Below, in pieces: positions 46,985-60,700 of a DNA stretch of 64,000 nucleotides (position 1 is the first letter of the stretch; the number at the start of each line of letters is the position of its first letter). Both the position numbers and the translations under genes were made by a program. Source of the DNA: Nautilus pompilius (lineage: Eukaryota; Mollusca; Cephalopoda; Nautilida; Nautilidae); NCBI GenBank assembly GCA_018389105.1, contig JACATO010000304.1, forward strand, positions 806,001 through 870,000. The letters are read 5' to 3'. The notes beneath the pieces are model-generated. The model was not told where the DNA came from, did no database searches, and saw only the letters and a program-made list of their open reading frames with translations.

Positions 46985-47280
46985 AAAGTAAAAGTTTTCA
47001 GTGGGTTATTTCCACTTGTGCATTGGATGAAAGAGTTAAAAGTGCCAGACAAAGCCCTCTGGTTTCAGTTTCATAACCAAATAGAGGAGAATTGGGTGCA
47101 GAGGTCAGTGACAAGCCTACCACAGAAGATCCCTACTAGAAACCTTCAGTTTTTCAGATAAACAAAAGATGACCTGATTGGCAAAGAAGCATGATACCAA
47201 AGGGAGATGAAGATGGTTCTGTACTTCAGTCTCTGTGTAAGTCACCCCTGGGTAACTGATGTATTATCTTAGTCAGTGGA
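46985..47280 (-). repeat. SINE-like unit (group A, copy 2), partial
   Basis: On the minus strand it carries CTGAAGGTTTCTAGTAGGGA (about 47131-47155), the block shared with the units at 38.7 and 48.6 kb. I could not recognise a tRNA-like head, so this copy may be truncated. Ends are approximate. Confidence 0.4.
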
Positions 47281-48479
47281 ATGGCAGAAAATCAAGGTAT
47301 AAAGAATTTCCTTTTAAACTGTGTTTGTTTGTAGCCTAAATACCTACCATCGAACATTTTCAGATGGATGAGAAAACATATCATACAATCAACCAAAACA
47401 CATTATTCTGACTGATCTGTGTGGCAGAGAGTCGGGTCTGAAGCGAGAAACTCTTACATTCATTGAACTGTTTTCCAATGGTTAAAAGCATAGGAATTTT
47501 TGTCATTGTTGTCAATATTTTTTTCCACAACCTTTTCAATAACTATGCTAGTTACAGTATTGTCATAGTTTTCTTCTCTTAAATTAAAAAAAAATGTAGC
47601 TTTGTGTGTCAATAATTTTAAGAGTAACTCTCTTTGGAAGCAAATTCATCTCTATACTTCATTTTCTCATAACAAAATAACCCTAACCCTGCACCAATGC
47701 TCCATTTATATTTAAAAAAATCAACTATATATCTGTTGCATAAGGTCAACTGTCACCTAACCTAATTTTGGATCTATCTATCATTTATTTCATTTACTTT
47801 TTCTGTTACAAAATCAAAAAAAATTACACCAAAGGTCATAAAAACTATATGATCCTATATAACATGTATGCATTCCTCTTCATAGCAGTTAAACAAAAGC
47901 TTATAGTATGTAAATATTGAAAATTGCAAATATAACAAATTATTTAGCCACATCCGAAATATCTTGAATTCATTCCAGCCCATACAGCAGCTGAAACACA
48001 TAAAATTTAAGTAAACACTTCAGTCAAATGCATACTCATTAGATTACCTACCTGCTATAATAATAAACAACTGATGTCTGCACATATTATATCAACAAAC
48101 AGTAATCCCTACAACAATAAAATCAGTTTCTGTGATCTGATACAGATGTTCCACTGATTCCATGTTTTCTCTTACACAGAATAGTAAAACAACTAACCCT
48201 GAAACTCGCAGAGTGCTTTATAGTGAATTAAAAACTGTCCTGAAAATATTTTTTTAAAAATTGGCATAAATGGAGAAATGAAAGTTATTGATACTATTAT
48301 TCCCCCTCAAAATACGTAACTAACACAAGAGGACCAATGAGCATTTATCTTTAAAATGTATGCTGAAAGACTAAAATTCTCTCTAATTATTGTCATTATT
48401 CGTTGTGATTGAAAATGTTCTTCCTGATGGTCCAACAGTAAAACTCACAAATTGAATTGTTTATAGTCATGTGGCTTGA
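47281..48479. other. CpG-poor non-coding stretch
   Basis: No coding sequence seen. A short AACCCTAACCCTG telomere-like motif lies near 47681. Confidence 0.4.
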
Positions 48480-48716
48480 GTCGCAACATCCATACACTTT
48501 ACTCCCTCCCATGTGATGACAGGAGGTTAGGGTAACCTACTAAAAATCCCTAATAGAACTCTTCATTTTCAAAAGTGTGTGTTTGTGCAGGGAAGGATCA
48601 GAGAGCCCCAAAGGAAATCTATGCCAAATTGAGTTAGCACCCTGCAGGAATCAAACTTAGACCTCTTGACCATAGTAGTCTACCATCAGACTACCAAGTT
48701 GCCCGATATAGTGAAA
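48480..48716 (-). repeat. tRNA-derived SINE-like unit (group A, copy 3)
   Basis: The minus strand begins with a tRNA-like head, GGGCAACTTGGTAGTCTGAT then GTTTGATTCCTGCAGGG, with recognisable A and B boxes at normal spacing (about 48640-48712). The body contains GAAGAGTTCTATTAGGGATT, the group A block in diverged form. This is the copy with the clearest RNA polymerase III promoter. Confidence 0.6.
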
Positions 48717-51700
48717 GTTATTGGTGATGTTACTTACAAAAAGTAGATTAGCATGGTCATTTCAAATCACCTTAGTAGTAAATAAACTAAATAATACAGT
48801 GACATTTTATATCCAAACCTTCTGTTGTTATCATCAGAGTTTATTTACTCCTGGAGTGGGAGGGATCAGAGGAGAAGAGACGATTTTGGTAAAGTTGCAG
48901 CAGATGAGCTTCTCTAATTTTGGTCTGTACAAGAGGCCTAAGCTGGCCTCAAATGGATGGATCAGTTGCTTAAGTTTTGTTTGGTGGTGGTAGGCTAAAT
49001 CACTGGTCACAAACAACATTAAAACTCAGGAGCTGGTGGTGGTGATGATAGGGAAAGATCATAAAACTGAAAACTGGTTAATTCAGCTGCTACTAAGGTT
49101 AGTGGTAGGAAATGTCTGAACTAATCTTCTACTTTGCACAATATATGTCAAAATTTCACAATTGAACACTCTCATTTATGCAAATAGTTGCTGGAGATTT
49201 AAAAAGCCAACCTGTTGAGTATGTAAAATTAGAAGGCTGTCAACATTTTACCTAGACCTTTTCCATAAACATGGAAATGCACTTCTCTATGATATACATA
49301 TATGAAACTAATTCAGAAAAAAATATTTAAAATATTTAGATTAATTTACATACTCTCTCGTTTTCTCTTAAATTGCAATCCTACTGAGGAGTACATATAT
49401 TTGAACAATTTTAATATTTCTCACCAATAGGTGAACTTTTTGTTCCATGATATTACTTAAAAATTAGATGTATAAATTGATAAATAGGGTTTTTCCATTA
49501 GAATGTCTCCGGTCAGTGCATCAGACCCCATCTGGCTGCTTCTGCTCCCCATGCCACTTAACCTTTGTTTGCAATGTTCTGGGTCCAGAACTAAAATAAG
49601 GTACACTGTTGGCTAGGATAAACTGACCAACAAAGTGAATTTAGACAATTTCCAATAAATCTACCCATGAATATGATTAAAAAATTTAAATTTTGTTAAT
49701 TAAACCAAGTGATAGCATCACTAATGGCAGTAATCACAGAAAATACAATTTTTAAAAACCCTGTATCATACTTGCTTTTTTTATTGTATAAAGTGCTGTT
49801 TCTGCTATAATTTAAATAAAATTATCGTGCACCTTGCTTCAGATGTTCTAGTTATTTTAATGCAAAATTTTAGCTTCATTGACACAGTGTGTAATGATGT
49901 TTAACTCTGACCATATGCTATTTAGCATAAAAGTTGTCCACCTTTTCCTTACTTAGTGTACAATTAAGGATGCCAGTGTAAATCTTGAGATTGTCAGGTT
50001 AATGTAAGATGTCTTATTTATATACACAGCATTGAAAACTAACAAATATAAGCAAACATTAAACTACAAATCACATCAGTTTAAAAATAATTTTGTTAAC
50101 TAGTGATTTTGTTCCCCTACAAAGCTGAAAGTTAGTTTTAAACTTTTTTAAAAAAATAAGCATTTATTAACTAGGTTAGTTGCCAAATTAAAAGTTAAAA
50201 AGAAAAGAGGAGATTAGAAGAATTGGGATTCCTGTCAAGAATGAACGCAAGATGGCTGGAAAAGTTAAAACAAAGAAAGAAAATAATCTTAAAGCAAGAA
50301 CTTATCAAAACAACAAGCAAAGTAATTGCAGGTAAGGGTACAGTAGATTAAGAAATTTCTGAATGTGCACTGATATTTACTGATATTTTTTTTTCCTCAT
50401 GTTGACAATATCTTCTATTAAAAGCCAAGAACTATTTTAATTAATGCTAGAAAATGTGCAATATTTTTTTTTAAAGTTCTGTTTTTCAATATCCCCATCA
50501 CAAATAGGAATCACACATCCTTAAACATAGTATCGTTTCTCATGCTTTCTTATCAGTCCCCCAAACACAGCTAAAGAAAAAGGTGTTTTTCCGCTTGGTC
50601 TCCTCAATATCCACAACCTATTAAAAACACATTTTTGTCTGATATGCAAAATGTACTGTACACATGCAAACTGCCTTTCAATTCTCTCTTTTGGAAATGC
50701 AGTGCTTCCTTTTGGAACAACAATTAGTTATTCAGAAGCAGATCCAACATTTACGTGTAGCCAATCACAGCAAGATCTTCCTACAGGCAGAGGTCCAGTA
50801 TTATATACAACATAGTTCATGGGATGCTGTTCTGAGGATGTTCATCTCATAGGTTGTTTGATCAGTATCTAGGGAAAACTAAACAAAGATAAATTAGCTT
50901 ATGTCAGCCCACTACCCTGCGTTAATTCTTCACCTAGTCATTTGCAGCAGCACATGTAATCAGTCTATGACACACTGGGTTAATCATTTAATTTGTCACA
51001 CAATATTCCCAACAAATTTTCATCATTGTCCTTTAATTATTTATCAATATACAATAAACAAAAAGGATTTCTATATATAAATCAAGCACATACCAAAAAT
51101 AAAGATAAACTAACTACTTGTAACTAAATAAATAGTAGTACCATTTTAAATCAATACAGTCGACCTTTACTCAGTTGGAAGACTTTCTGACATCTTGTCT
51201 GCGCATCAAGAAGACTGAACATCAGTCAGCAAGGCTACAATGCAATATTGGTCACCATCAAACAGTTCACCTTACATTTCAGCTATAAATAAAACTACTA
51301 AAAATCACATAATTAACAAAATTATCAAAATTGAGAAACCAAGAGACCTTCTGCTGCCGATACATAAGCACAGATGGATCTGCATAATTGCATCCAATTT
51401 GGACCACCTCACAGATTGTGGTAAAATGAGAATTTCCATAAAGTGGAAAGCAACAACAAAAACCAAGGCTGGTGCATGACCATCCATATCCAAGTGTCGC
51501 TTCAATTCCTAACATCTCAAAAAAAGAAGAAAAAAAAAGTCATTAACCTATGCACTTTCCCTTCCAGTACATAAAACTCAACAAATGTGTTCTGCAACAT
51601 TTAGACTCAGTGAATCGATGCAAAACTCACAGTTCAAAATCTACCTCCCTGATTTAGGGAATTTCCATTTCTGGCACATCTTTCTTCATAGCCTCTTTAG

Positions 51701-52558
51701 CTTCTCCTATCAAAAAGCAATTTCTGCGCTAGTGATAATTCTGCAACTGTCAAGATCACCATCCAATGAAACAATAAACCATACAACACCGTGGTGGCAT
51801 TGTGAGCAGCACTGTTTTGTTGGAATATCCCACCAAGAGCCTACATAAAAGGCACAGTTGTAGGACATCATCTCTATACCTGATTGATGCTTGGATAAGT
51901 TTACTCATGCACCCAGGAGAAATTGTTGTTATGCAAAAGTCAACAGGGATGGATACTAGCATTATATAAGTAGTTTCTTTTTATTATGGCTGAATATCGG
52001 GCATGGCAGTGGTTAACCAATCCAACAAGTATCATAACCAAAACAGTGGCTTTAGGCATGTGACAGTGAGTTCTGAATAGATTATCCAAGGTTACATTTT
52101 TTCCTCTCACTGTCATATAACCTATCATTATCTTAGCATTTTAAAAATATTTAGCCAAATACCTGACCTTTTCATGCAGTGTAAAAATCAAATAGGCTCT
52201 TGTGCAAGCCAAATAGCTAAACTAAGCCAGACCTTTATTTCCAGGCCTAGTTAGCTGAAATCTGATAGATGGCCCTGCTCCATTCATTCATTTTAATTCA
52301 CTATTTGCACAGGATTCACTTCATAGTTATATTTATGCCATAATAAGTAACCATGCTAGGTAAATTTTACTGCTGTTTCTTACAAATTCTTAGTATAACT
52401 GTTTGATAAATCAACACAAACTGGATTACTGAATAAAAAGTTAATACTAAATGTATATAAAATAATAAGTTAAGTTTTTATTTGCAATCTTTATTTATTT
52501 TGTTTCTGTTATTATTATTAATAAATTAATAACTTCACATTTATTTGAAATTGTATTG
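48717..52558. other. Long CpG-poor non-coding stretch
   Basis: I see no exon, RNA gene or transposon relic. Open frames at 48721-48993, 51240-51479 and 51585-51848 have no protein character. Confidence 0.4.
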
Positions 52559-53300
52559 ATGGTGGCCAACTTTTCTCCCCAGGTGTGCTGCATGCTGAAC
52601 CTATCAAACATGTGGTGCTACACTTTGCTCTAAAGATGGATCTCATTACCAAAAACCTTCCCTCCAACAAATATTAAAAACATTTAATGAGCAAAACAAT
52701 ATGCATATGAAGTTGTTTTTTTTTTAATTTGTTTAATTTGCATGATTTTTTTTCATCATAAGATGATCATCGAAATGTCTATCAGTTAATCTCGAGCAGT
52801 AATTGTTTTTGATGAAATTCATGCAAATCTGGGTTTGTAGAAGAGTCAGAGTTCTTTGCATTTGTTGTGCAGGCCAGAGTTTTATTCTTACGTTCCAAAA
52901 TTTCGATTTTATGTTTGCAGAATAATGAACAATGTTGCTCTCTGATACTCCAAATGGATTGAAGTGTGTGATATCGATTCTATCATTTTTTTTTTTGAAG
53001 TCATCAAAATGGGTATCAAATGATTTGATCAACAAAGCTAAGGCTACTTTATATTCCAAACATCAGTCTCATCATGTATTTCTCTTCAAATGACAAAAAA
53101 TTTTCAATGTCCTGTAGGGAGAATTTATTGTGGAAAAAATTAAACTTTTCTTTGAAGGATCTTAATTAATAATTAATGGCACAAATCAGAAGCTCTTCAA
53201 TAATATCAAATTTGTCATTGATGTATCTTTCAAAAATGCCAGTACTCATGAATGAAGCTGACTTTTGTTTGCTCACATCAATAAGCATCTCTTCAATTTT
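52559..53300 (-). mobile_element. hAT relic (GTF2IRD2/ZBED-like), one possible end
   Basis: The minus-strand protein remnant at 52733-53150 belongs to hAT transposases. About 170 bases beyond its stop lies GATGGTGGCCAACTTTTCTC (from 52559), which resembles the GTGGCCAAC-type termini of several hAT families and could be the 3' end. I could not find the matching 5' end, so the element is probably truncated. No target-site duplication can be tested. Confidence 0.45.
52733..53150 (-). pseudogene. hAT transposase C-terminal remnant
   Basis: The open frame 52733-53059 reads YKVALALLIKSFDTHFDDFK, then HFNPFGVSESNIVHYSANIK, PAQQMQRTLTLLQTQICMNF, and ends near NNYCSRLTDRHFDDHLMM. In GTF2IRD2/ZBED-like hAT transposases the corresponding order is F(N/D)xRFxDFK, the FxNPFxV segment, an aromatic-rich segment ending in FSxMKxNK, then SRLTDEHL, so this is the dimerisation end of the protein. 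Upstream, FKEKFNFFHNKFSLQDIENF (about 53050-53150) may be its continuation in another frame. The catalytic centre is missing. Confidence 0.65.
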
Positions 53301-54855
53301 CCACATTATAGTAATTCAAGAAAGTGATAGTTCATTAGCCAGTCTTTGAATCGTCATCACCCGTGTAAGTAACAAAAATCATTAAATTTTGTTTGACAAT
53401 TTCTTCTCCATCTTGTTGAGACTTTTTTTTTTTTTTTGAGCTAGCAGCAATGAAATTTCATAGGATGCCTTGACTATAGACTCAGTTTCTTCTTATCTTT
53501 TAGTGAAAATGTGACTGTTGCCTTGAAAGGTTAGTTTTCTTTGAAATATAATCTTTGCACAAATCTGGACACAAGGGATATTTGCTCTTGGAGTCCCGCC
53601 TTTACCTGGAATGCCTTTCTAAATTGAATTTTTTAGGCACCACCATCTCTCTATGCAGTCTCCCCTGCTGGCAGTCTCTCTCCTTTGTAGGACCGTCTGC
53701 TTACCCAAGAATCAGACGCACACCTGCAAACCCCGAGGCTACAAGAATAAAGCTGTTTCTACTGCCTTTTCTATGCCCAAAGTGTTATGCAGTCCAAAGG
53801 TCACTATACCATAATATAAATTATTTATGATTGTTACATAAATGAAAACTAATAACTTGGCTTGTCACAAGATGGCCACCTCTGGATTAGCAATAGATCT
53901 ATCTCTGTTTTTACACAATCTCTCTCCATTCTTTGAAATCAACAGTACCCCCTCATTTTTTTTCAATAAAGTTTTGAAATTACCATAACTTATTTTCTTT
54001 CCATATATTTTTAAGAACTTGTTCTGTTTTAATAATATAAAATAACCTAATTTCTTTATGTTCCATGGTATGATTACTCCTGATTTTAAAAAAAATAAGC
54101 AAAAAGTGTTTCCAGGCCTGCAATGCTTGGATATTACCCACTCATCCATAAAGATGAAGTTGGGACCTCATTGTTAAGCTAGAGAAATGACTACAAATAT
54201 AATTATCTGATCCCCACATCTGACACCAGTCACAGCATCCCTTCAAAGGATGACAAGATCAGTTCTTTGACCAACTTGATTGCCAGCCATAAAATCAAGC
54301 TGCTCCTGCTAGGTAATGGCATACATAGGAAATCATTCCTTAGTCTCTTGTCCATCCATGTCTAAATAGAATATAAACTAATCAATGGAAAAATGACGAT
54401 GCCAAAGGTTCAACATCCAGCTGCAATGTTGTGTCATCCATTGCATGCATAGCTATTGATCACACCATGTTAGAGAGATAATCAGTAGTAGTGTTTTTGA
54501 CCACATGTCACCAGTACAAAGTCTGTTGTAATGGCCTATGTTGAAATTCGGTGGTTGGTTGTTCTTCAGAAGTCATTTTAAAGATATAAATGTTGAAAAA
54601 AATGTTTCTTCCAGCAAGAGTGACAAAATAACAATTCTCACAGGATGTTGTAACCTTATGGAAATTTAAAAGGGATCTTCCCATAAACTGCCTCTAACGA
54701 CATATGGATAGTCACGTAGAAACAACATTGTAATGAACATTGTACTATGAAGCAATGGCATTCTGCATCAACCATCCTTGAAACATCTCAACAACCTGAG
54801 CTACCTATTTTGTTTGGTTTTAAATGATGCTTAGGCATTCTGAAATTGACTTATG
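53301..54855. other. CpG-poor stretch with one small GC-richer island
   Basis: A GC-richer segment at about 53590-53770 contains an AATAAA near its end and could be part of a retroelement terminal repeat or a 3' exon, but I cannot assign it. The rest shows nothing. Confidence 0.35.
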
Positions 54856-54856
<1 letters not shown>

Positions 54857-54888
<32 letters not shown>

Positions 54889-54896
54889 GGGGGGGC
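54857..54896. repeat. (CT)n(GT)n(G)n compound microsatellite
   Basis: CT repeat passing into GT repeat and then a run of G. Confidence 0.95.
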
Positions 54897-57164
54897 AGTT
54901 CACAAAGGAAATGGAAATGAGTTGTATGTAAAAATGTATGTTGATTAAGTGGGAGAAGCGACATGTATTAATACATAAGTTTCCAAAGATGCTCAGTTCC
55001 AGCAAAGAAGACTATAACACTTCATGCTGTACAGGCAGTCTCATGTTTTGGTTTCTTTCCTCAGTATATAGATCCCCCTCAATGAGAACAAGAACTCATT
55101 TGAACAATGTGCCATACAAACACTGAAGATCTAGCAAACAACTGCTTATAACCTATTATTTTTTGTGCAAAGTGTATTTTGTTTAATCTTGTCTCTAGCA
55201 GTCTTAAAAGTTTGGTGATTCTGCAAATTTAAATGTTTCCCCCTTTAAAAATTTTTAGATGTCACCGCTTTCTGTATTTACCACTCACATAGGTTTTGCA
55301 ATATTGTACAACTCATTAACAGGGCAGAAGCCTTTATAATAAGAGTTATGTCCAACAGACGCCCATCCACACCATATAATCTTCAAATAAACTTTATTGT
55401 AATCAATATCAGACATGATGTGAGCAATGACACTACACAACTCACAGAAATCCTTTTATTTCTTTTTTCCTTTCCACTATTTCTTGACACACCGCTTCCA
55501 CAGAATATGTAATAAAACCCATGTGATCAAATAAATAAGAGGGGGGAGCCATACCAAATCACAATTCAGATTCACTGTCTCCCAGATCAAAACAAATGCT
55601 TGCAATGACATCCAAGATCAAATGCTTCAGTCTATAATCAGAAAGTAGATTTAAGAAGCGCCGCCACAGGTGTAAGTTGATGCGAACACGTAAAACAAAT
55701 TGCACCATGATGTGGCATTATCATAAATTAACCAGGAAATAACACTCCATATTGACTGATATCAGTTTCCTTTCTTTTTTTTTTCTTCTCTACAACTGAT
55801 AGATTTTTCATATCAGCAGTCAGTAGGAATAATGGATAAGCACTGTACTAGACCACAGAAATATTTTTATAAAATATTTTTAGTCATTCCAAGAACCCTC
55901 TCTTCTGGTTTCCAACAACGCACACTATGCTGTGCATGTCAACTAAAGATATAGATTTTTCATTAACAGAACTCCTACAGAATTATGATATTCTGCAAGC
56001 AATCTACACATTTTTTTAAGAATATCGCTATAAAGGGTAGCATTGGACATAATTAATGTAAAGGTATCCTGTAGAGCCATGTATAAGAAATCTTTCACAT
56101 TTTTTTCTGACTGTTTCCACACAAGCAGAACTCAGTTGGTTCCAAGAGATGTAGTGACTACAGGACCAAAGGCTCTCCAATTGCGATTTCCATGTCAGTT
56201 TCTTTAATGTATTGTTTTCCATGAAGTAGATTATCTTCTTGGCAGTCACTAAATCTTTCTTTAGAACTCACCAGACTAATCTGATGGAAGCAACAGGAAG
56301 CATTTACTGGATCATTGATAAATTAATTTTCAGGTGGTAATAAACAAAAACAAAAAAAAAGGTGTCTAGCAGAATAGTAATACTTCACAAAAAACTGCCG
56401 CCTTTTTTTTTGCAAATTCTAACTAAAATTAAATACCTAGTTAAACTTAATTATCGCAATAAAGGAATAACAGATTTTAAAAAAGTGGTCAAATTTTCCC
56501 ATGCAATAAATGTTGTAAATAACTTGAATTTTATTCATGATACAGAGGTGATTAATAAACATGTTAAGGGCAGAAAGTTAGTACAGTGGTGGTGCAAAAA
56601 AGCTTATGTTTCTAGCAGCCACAGTGTGGATCTCACTCTGTGTTTGGTTTCTAGACCAAGTGACACGGATTCTCTTGCTCTTTGAACACATATTTGTGTG
56701 GGAACACCACTTCCCTCCATCTTTCAAAAAGAAGACTTCAAATAGGTTCTTCCCTCGATGGAGCTGGTGGTATTCAGCAGAGGGTTCTGGGTGCTATAAT
56801 CCAATATCATTACATCACCTACACATCTGTCAGCTAAGCTAGGCTAATATCCTGCATGGAGAACACTGCAAGTTCTTCAGGTGTTATTCCTAAGCATTTA
56901 TGGCTAGACTGATAAGAAAAAGTAGATTTTTTATAGCAGCAAAAATTAAGCTTTCTGCTTATAAAGAAAATGATATAATTTGATTTAATAAAAGTCATTT
57001 GCAGAAAAACTATTAAATTTCAAATATTCAAATTTTCAGGGATTAAAATTGTAGGCAAACTATCAGTTTTGATAAATTCCAGTGCTAAAACATTCCTTCT
57101 AGGAATAAAAGATTATAAAAAACATTCCTACTTAATTAAGAATTTTCCTGGTGTTATATACTTA
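54897..57164. other. CpG-poor non-coding stretch
   Basis: No coding sequence or repeat element recognised. The TA at 57163-57164 is the probable target site of the following element. Confidence 0.4.
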
Positions 57165-57760
57165 CAGGGTGTTCATAAAATTTTTGTGGGATTTTAATGT
57201 TTAATAACTGTTTAACTACACAAAATAAACAAACAAAAAAAGAAATGGTATTATAAATCCATATGCTTGTGGTTTTTCAATAACGCAGCAATGAATCATT
57301 TGACTTCTACATAGTGATAGTTTTCTGCACTAATATAGCAGTCGATCCTAGTTGCCAATACCTTGAACACATTCTCCAGCTGTTAGAGGTTATGATGAGA
57401 CCAATAACTGCTTTGATGATGTAACCTTAGTTTCAAAATTTTATGAACTGTTGAATATAGAATGTTCAATTCTTATGAGATATGGCAGAGATATTTCCAT
57501 GGGCTTCCTAAAAAATGCTCTGATAGCTGTGATGATCTCTTGACTGGCATTTGGCATACCAAAGAGTTTTCTAACATTAACTGCACTTGTATCTTTAATC
57601 TGCTAAAAAGGTTTTCATATTGTGGATTCTCATTGTAATGCGTTCTAAATTTTTGTTTTACTGAACCAACAAACTTCAATAAAACAAGCAAAAAGATATA
57701 GTAATCTTCCTCATCAAATTTTGCTGGTTTGTTTCACAACAGTTTGAATAACAAAAAAAA
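57165..57760 (-). mobile_element. Tc1/mariner-superfamily element (DUF4817-type), internally deleted
   Basis: The left end reads CAGGGTGTTCATAAAATTTT after TA (57163-57164). The minus-strand coding remnant runs from an N-terminal helix-turn-helix straight into the C-terminal tail, so the catalytic middle has been removed. I could not locate the opposite terminal repeat near 57700-57850; it may be truncated or too decayed. Confidence 0.5.
57300..57740 (-). pseudogene. DUF4817-type transposase: helix-turn-helix fused to C-terminal tail
   Basis: On the minus strand: KFDEEDYYIFLLVLLKFVGS, KQKFRTHYNENPQYENLFSR, SSQLSEHFLGSPWKYLCHIS and QELNILYSTVHKILKLRLHH. This matches the family's KFRxHYNxxP segment and then the SPxKSxRxxSxELxIxxSTVxKILxxRL helix-turn-helix. 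Directly afterwards comes LENVFKVLATRIDCYISAEN and HYVEV, which resembles the last 30 residues of the same transposases (RxDxCxxxxGxHVEH). The roughly 200-residue DDE core is absent. This looks like a deletion derivative rather than a functional fusion. Confidence 0.5.
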
Positions 57761-60700
57761 ATTGAAATATATGAGTTCATAATACTATTTATTGTTTTCT
57801 TTGCTAGGCTGTAGTACGTTTACTATTGGAGTATACAAATGGCTTCAAATCATCATGTCATGGTGATTTGATGGTTTGCTAATTAAAAAAAAAATTATGT
57901 ATAGCTCATGATCAGGGCACTAATCAAACTTTACCTTATCATCTTATTAGACTGATTATTAACTACTTGTAGTTGAATGTAGAGGGAAAACACCTCTTAT
58001 CTTATGCAAAATCTCTCACTTTTCAGAAGAATCAGCAACCACAACTTTAAGACATGCAGTATTGGAAATAATTAGGAAAACACATGTAGGGTATGCACAA
58101 ATAATGAATAATTGATAATATTCTTCTCCGAGAAAGGTAGGAGGTGCAACATTTCATAAACAGGTAACTGAAAACCAAATTGGATCACCATAGAGCTACA
58201 TAGAGACAATGTCATCCCTTTCTTCAGCTGTTTAATAGAAAAATTAACTAAGATTCAATTTGAATTTTTATGATTAAATAGTTAGCAGCATGAATATAAA
58301 CATTAAATAGAAAAATAAGATTATTATTTTAAAATACTATTTCTTGGAAAGTCCTGATACATTTGGATAGAAATCCTGTATCTGTTCAGTGGTTTTTATT
58401 TGATCTCCTCAGATGGAGTCACTGCAGCATATAGTTATCAATAGTTATTCAAAAACAATGCTAGTCTCACAGGCACTGAGAATGGCCAACTGTTAATGCC
58501 AAAAATCAATGCCAGTAGAATCCAATCTAAATCAGCTTTCTCTGATCTGTTTTCAGCTGCATTTATACTAACAATTTCAGAATGGCTTGGCAAATCTATT
58601 AGCTATGATCTAATTTGATTGGTTTAGGTTGCAAGTTCTTGCTTGGTCACAAAGCTAATACCCCACATGTTCCCCACTTGTAGATCAGTGCTGGAAGTAC
58701 CCTCAAATTTCAAAAGTCATGACAGCATTTGTCAAGAAGTAGAAGTCACATGTTCAACTAACAAAATGATTTATAATGGTAAGAGAGATTAGAGAAAATT
58801 TCTAAGCATTGATTAGGAATGATTGATTAAATAAGAAAAAAAAACCTTAGAGATATATATTTTTTTCATATTGGCACATTATACATAAGTATTTATGCCA
58901 AAATTGGGTACATCATCCTTTAAAGAGCACATTATCACAGTTTGGATATAACTCTGCTATCATATGCCTCTATTACTGACAGAGAACAGTTCACAGAATT
59001 ATTTTAATAACAGTATCTGGCAGCACATAAGAGGAGGAAAGAGACTATTTATGAAGCTAACATGGTAGTAGATAATCTGTTCATGACTATTAGATCAATA
59101 TCTTTGTTAAGGGTTATTTAGCCACAAAGTCTAAAGCAGCAGACAGATCCTGATAGTCAATGCAATTTATAACCCACCAATAAAAGTTTTGGAATAGCAT
59201 TCACTAAGAAGAAGAAACAATTGAACTTGTTCCCGAGATATCAAATATCAAATCTCTCTGAGTCAAAATCTAATTAAAACTGTTTAATAAAATTGAATGT
59301 TTTTTCATCCACGGTGTTGTATTTTTCCAATTAAAACACCTTGTTCTCTACAAGATTTCACCTTAAAATAAAAATCCAACTACAGTAGAAACATGTTTTG
59401 ATTGGTCTGAACTATTAGTTGTCTGGATAATTAAAACTCAACAAAAAAATGCGGGTTAACTATTTATGTCTATGTACAATATAATAATTTTAATAAAACA
59501 CTTCTATCATTATTCACAAAATGAAAGTTCATTTTTTTATTTTAACATGTAGAAGAATAAATTTACCATCAGGTAAAGTTGATTATAAACAGGGGTTTTT
59601 CTTGCACCTTAAATATCAGATTCCAAACCACTACAAAAATTTGTCAACCAACTCTGACTGGCTTTTAATTCCAAATCCTCTCCATTTATTTTCTTATTTA
59701 TTTAGTAAGAGAAGTTGCTCCAAAAACAACAGCATGCTTTTCGTTTATACAAACTAGCCATAGCTTCATCCAGCATGTTATCAGCTGCCAACCTCATCAC
59801 CATTCTTTGAGAAATCCACCAGAACTCCCTAGCTTTGTTGCGGTCTAGTAGCTTGCCTTTTCTTTCTTTTCTCTCACACCACTGATAATGGAGTTCTCAA
59901 AATTCAGCTGTTCTTTCTGCGTGATTCATTTCTTTTTCTACTTTTGTGTGTTTCTGCTAAAAAGAACCATGAACTTCTATTTAAAAGATATGCACTGTAT
60001 TAGTGGAAACTAGTCACTGGATTATGTTTCACACAGGTTTATTGTATGATTTCATTTATGTATTTAAAAAATAAAAACTGATCAGCTTTCATCAGGTTTA
60101 ACAGTGACAATTCCCAACTTATCCAAATTTTCCATTTCATAATACCCAAAGTTGTTCACTTGATTCTGTCAATAGAACAACCACACTTACCAAACTCAAG
60201 AAGAAGAAGAAGAAAAAAAGCACAATGACATAATTCCAAACTTTGGTCCAACTTGCAGACTGTAATAAAGAATAGTAATTAAATCAAATCAGTGTTGTCA
60301 GGATTAATTCAAATTAAGTGACAAACCAGGTAATAATTAAATTGCACATAATGGCAGTGCCGCAACCAAAAATAGTGCACCTGCTCCATTTTCTGCAGTT
60401 GAGGGTGAGTATCACTGACAGAAAGGTCCAGAACAAGAGGAATGAGCCACAAGATCACATCCCTTATGGAAGACACAAGATAGAAGCCCCATGCTGATTT
60501 GCTTCATAATGGAGGCCAAACAAAAATGTTTGTAGATTTGCTGTCTATCAGGCATTTCTGACAGGAGTAATTTAATCAAAAGATTAATTCAGATTTTAAA
60601 AAAATAACTGGAAAGTGAGCATATGCCAATAGGAACCATCACAATGACAGTTATTAAAAATCTGAAAACATTAGTTTTAAAAATGTAATCAGCAATATAA

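Noticed and set aside
53590-53770. LTR retrotransposon terminal repeat ending at an AATAAA
   Set aside because: I found no second copy, target-site duplication or reverse transcriptase nearby, so I left it unassigned.
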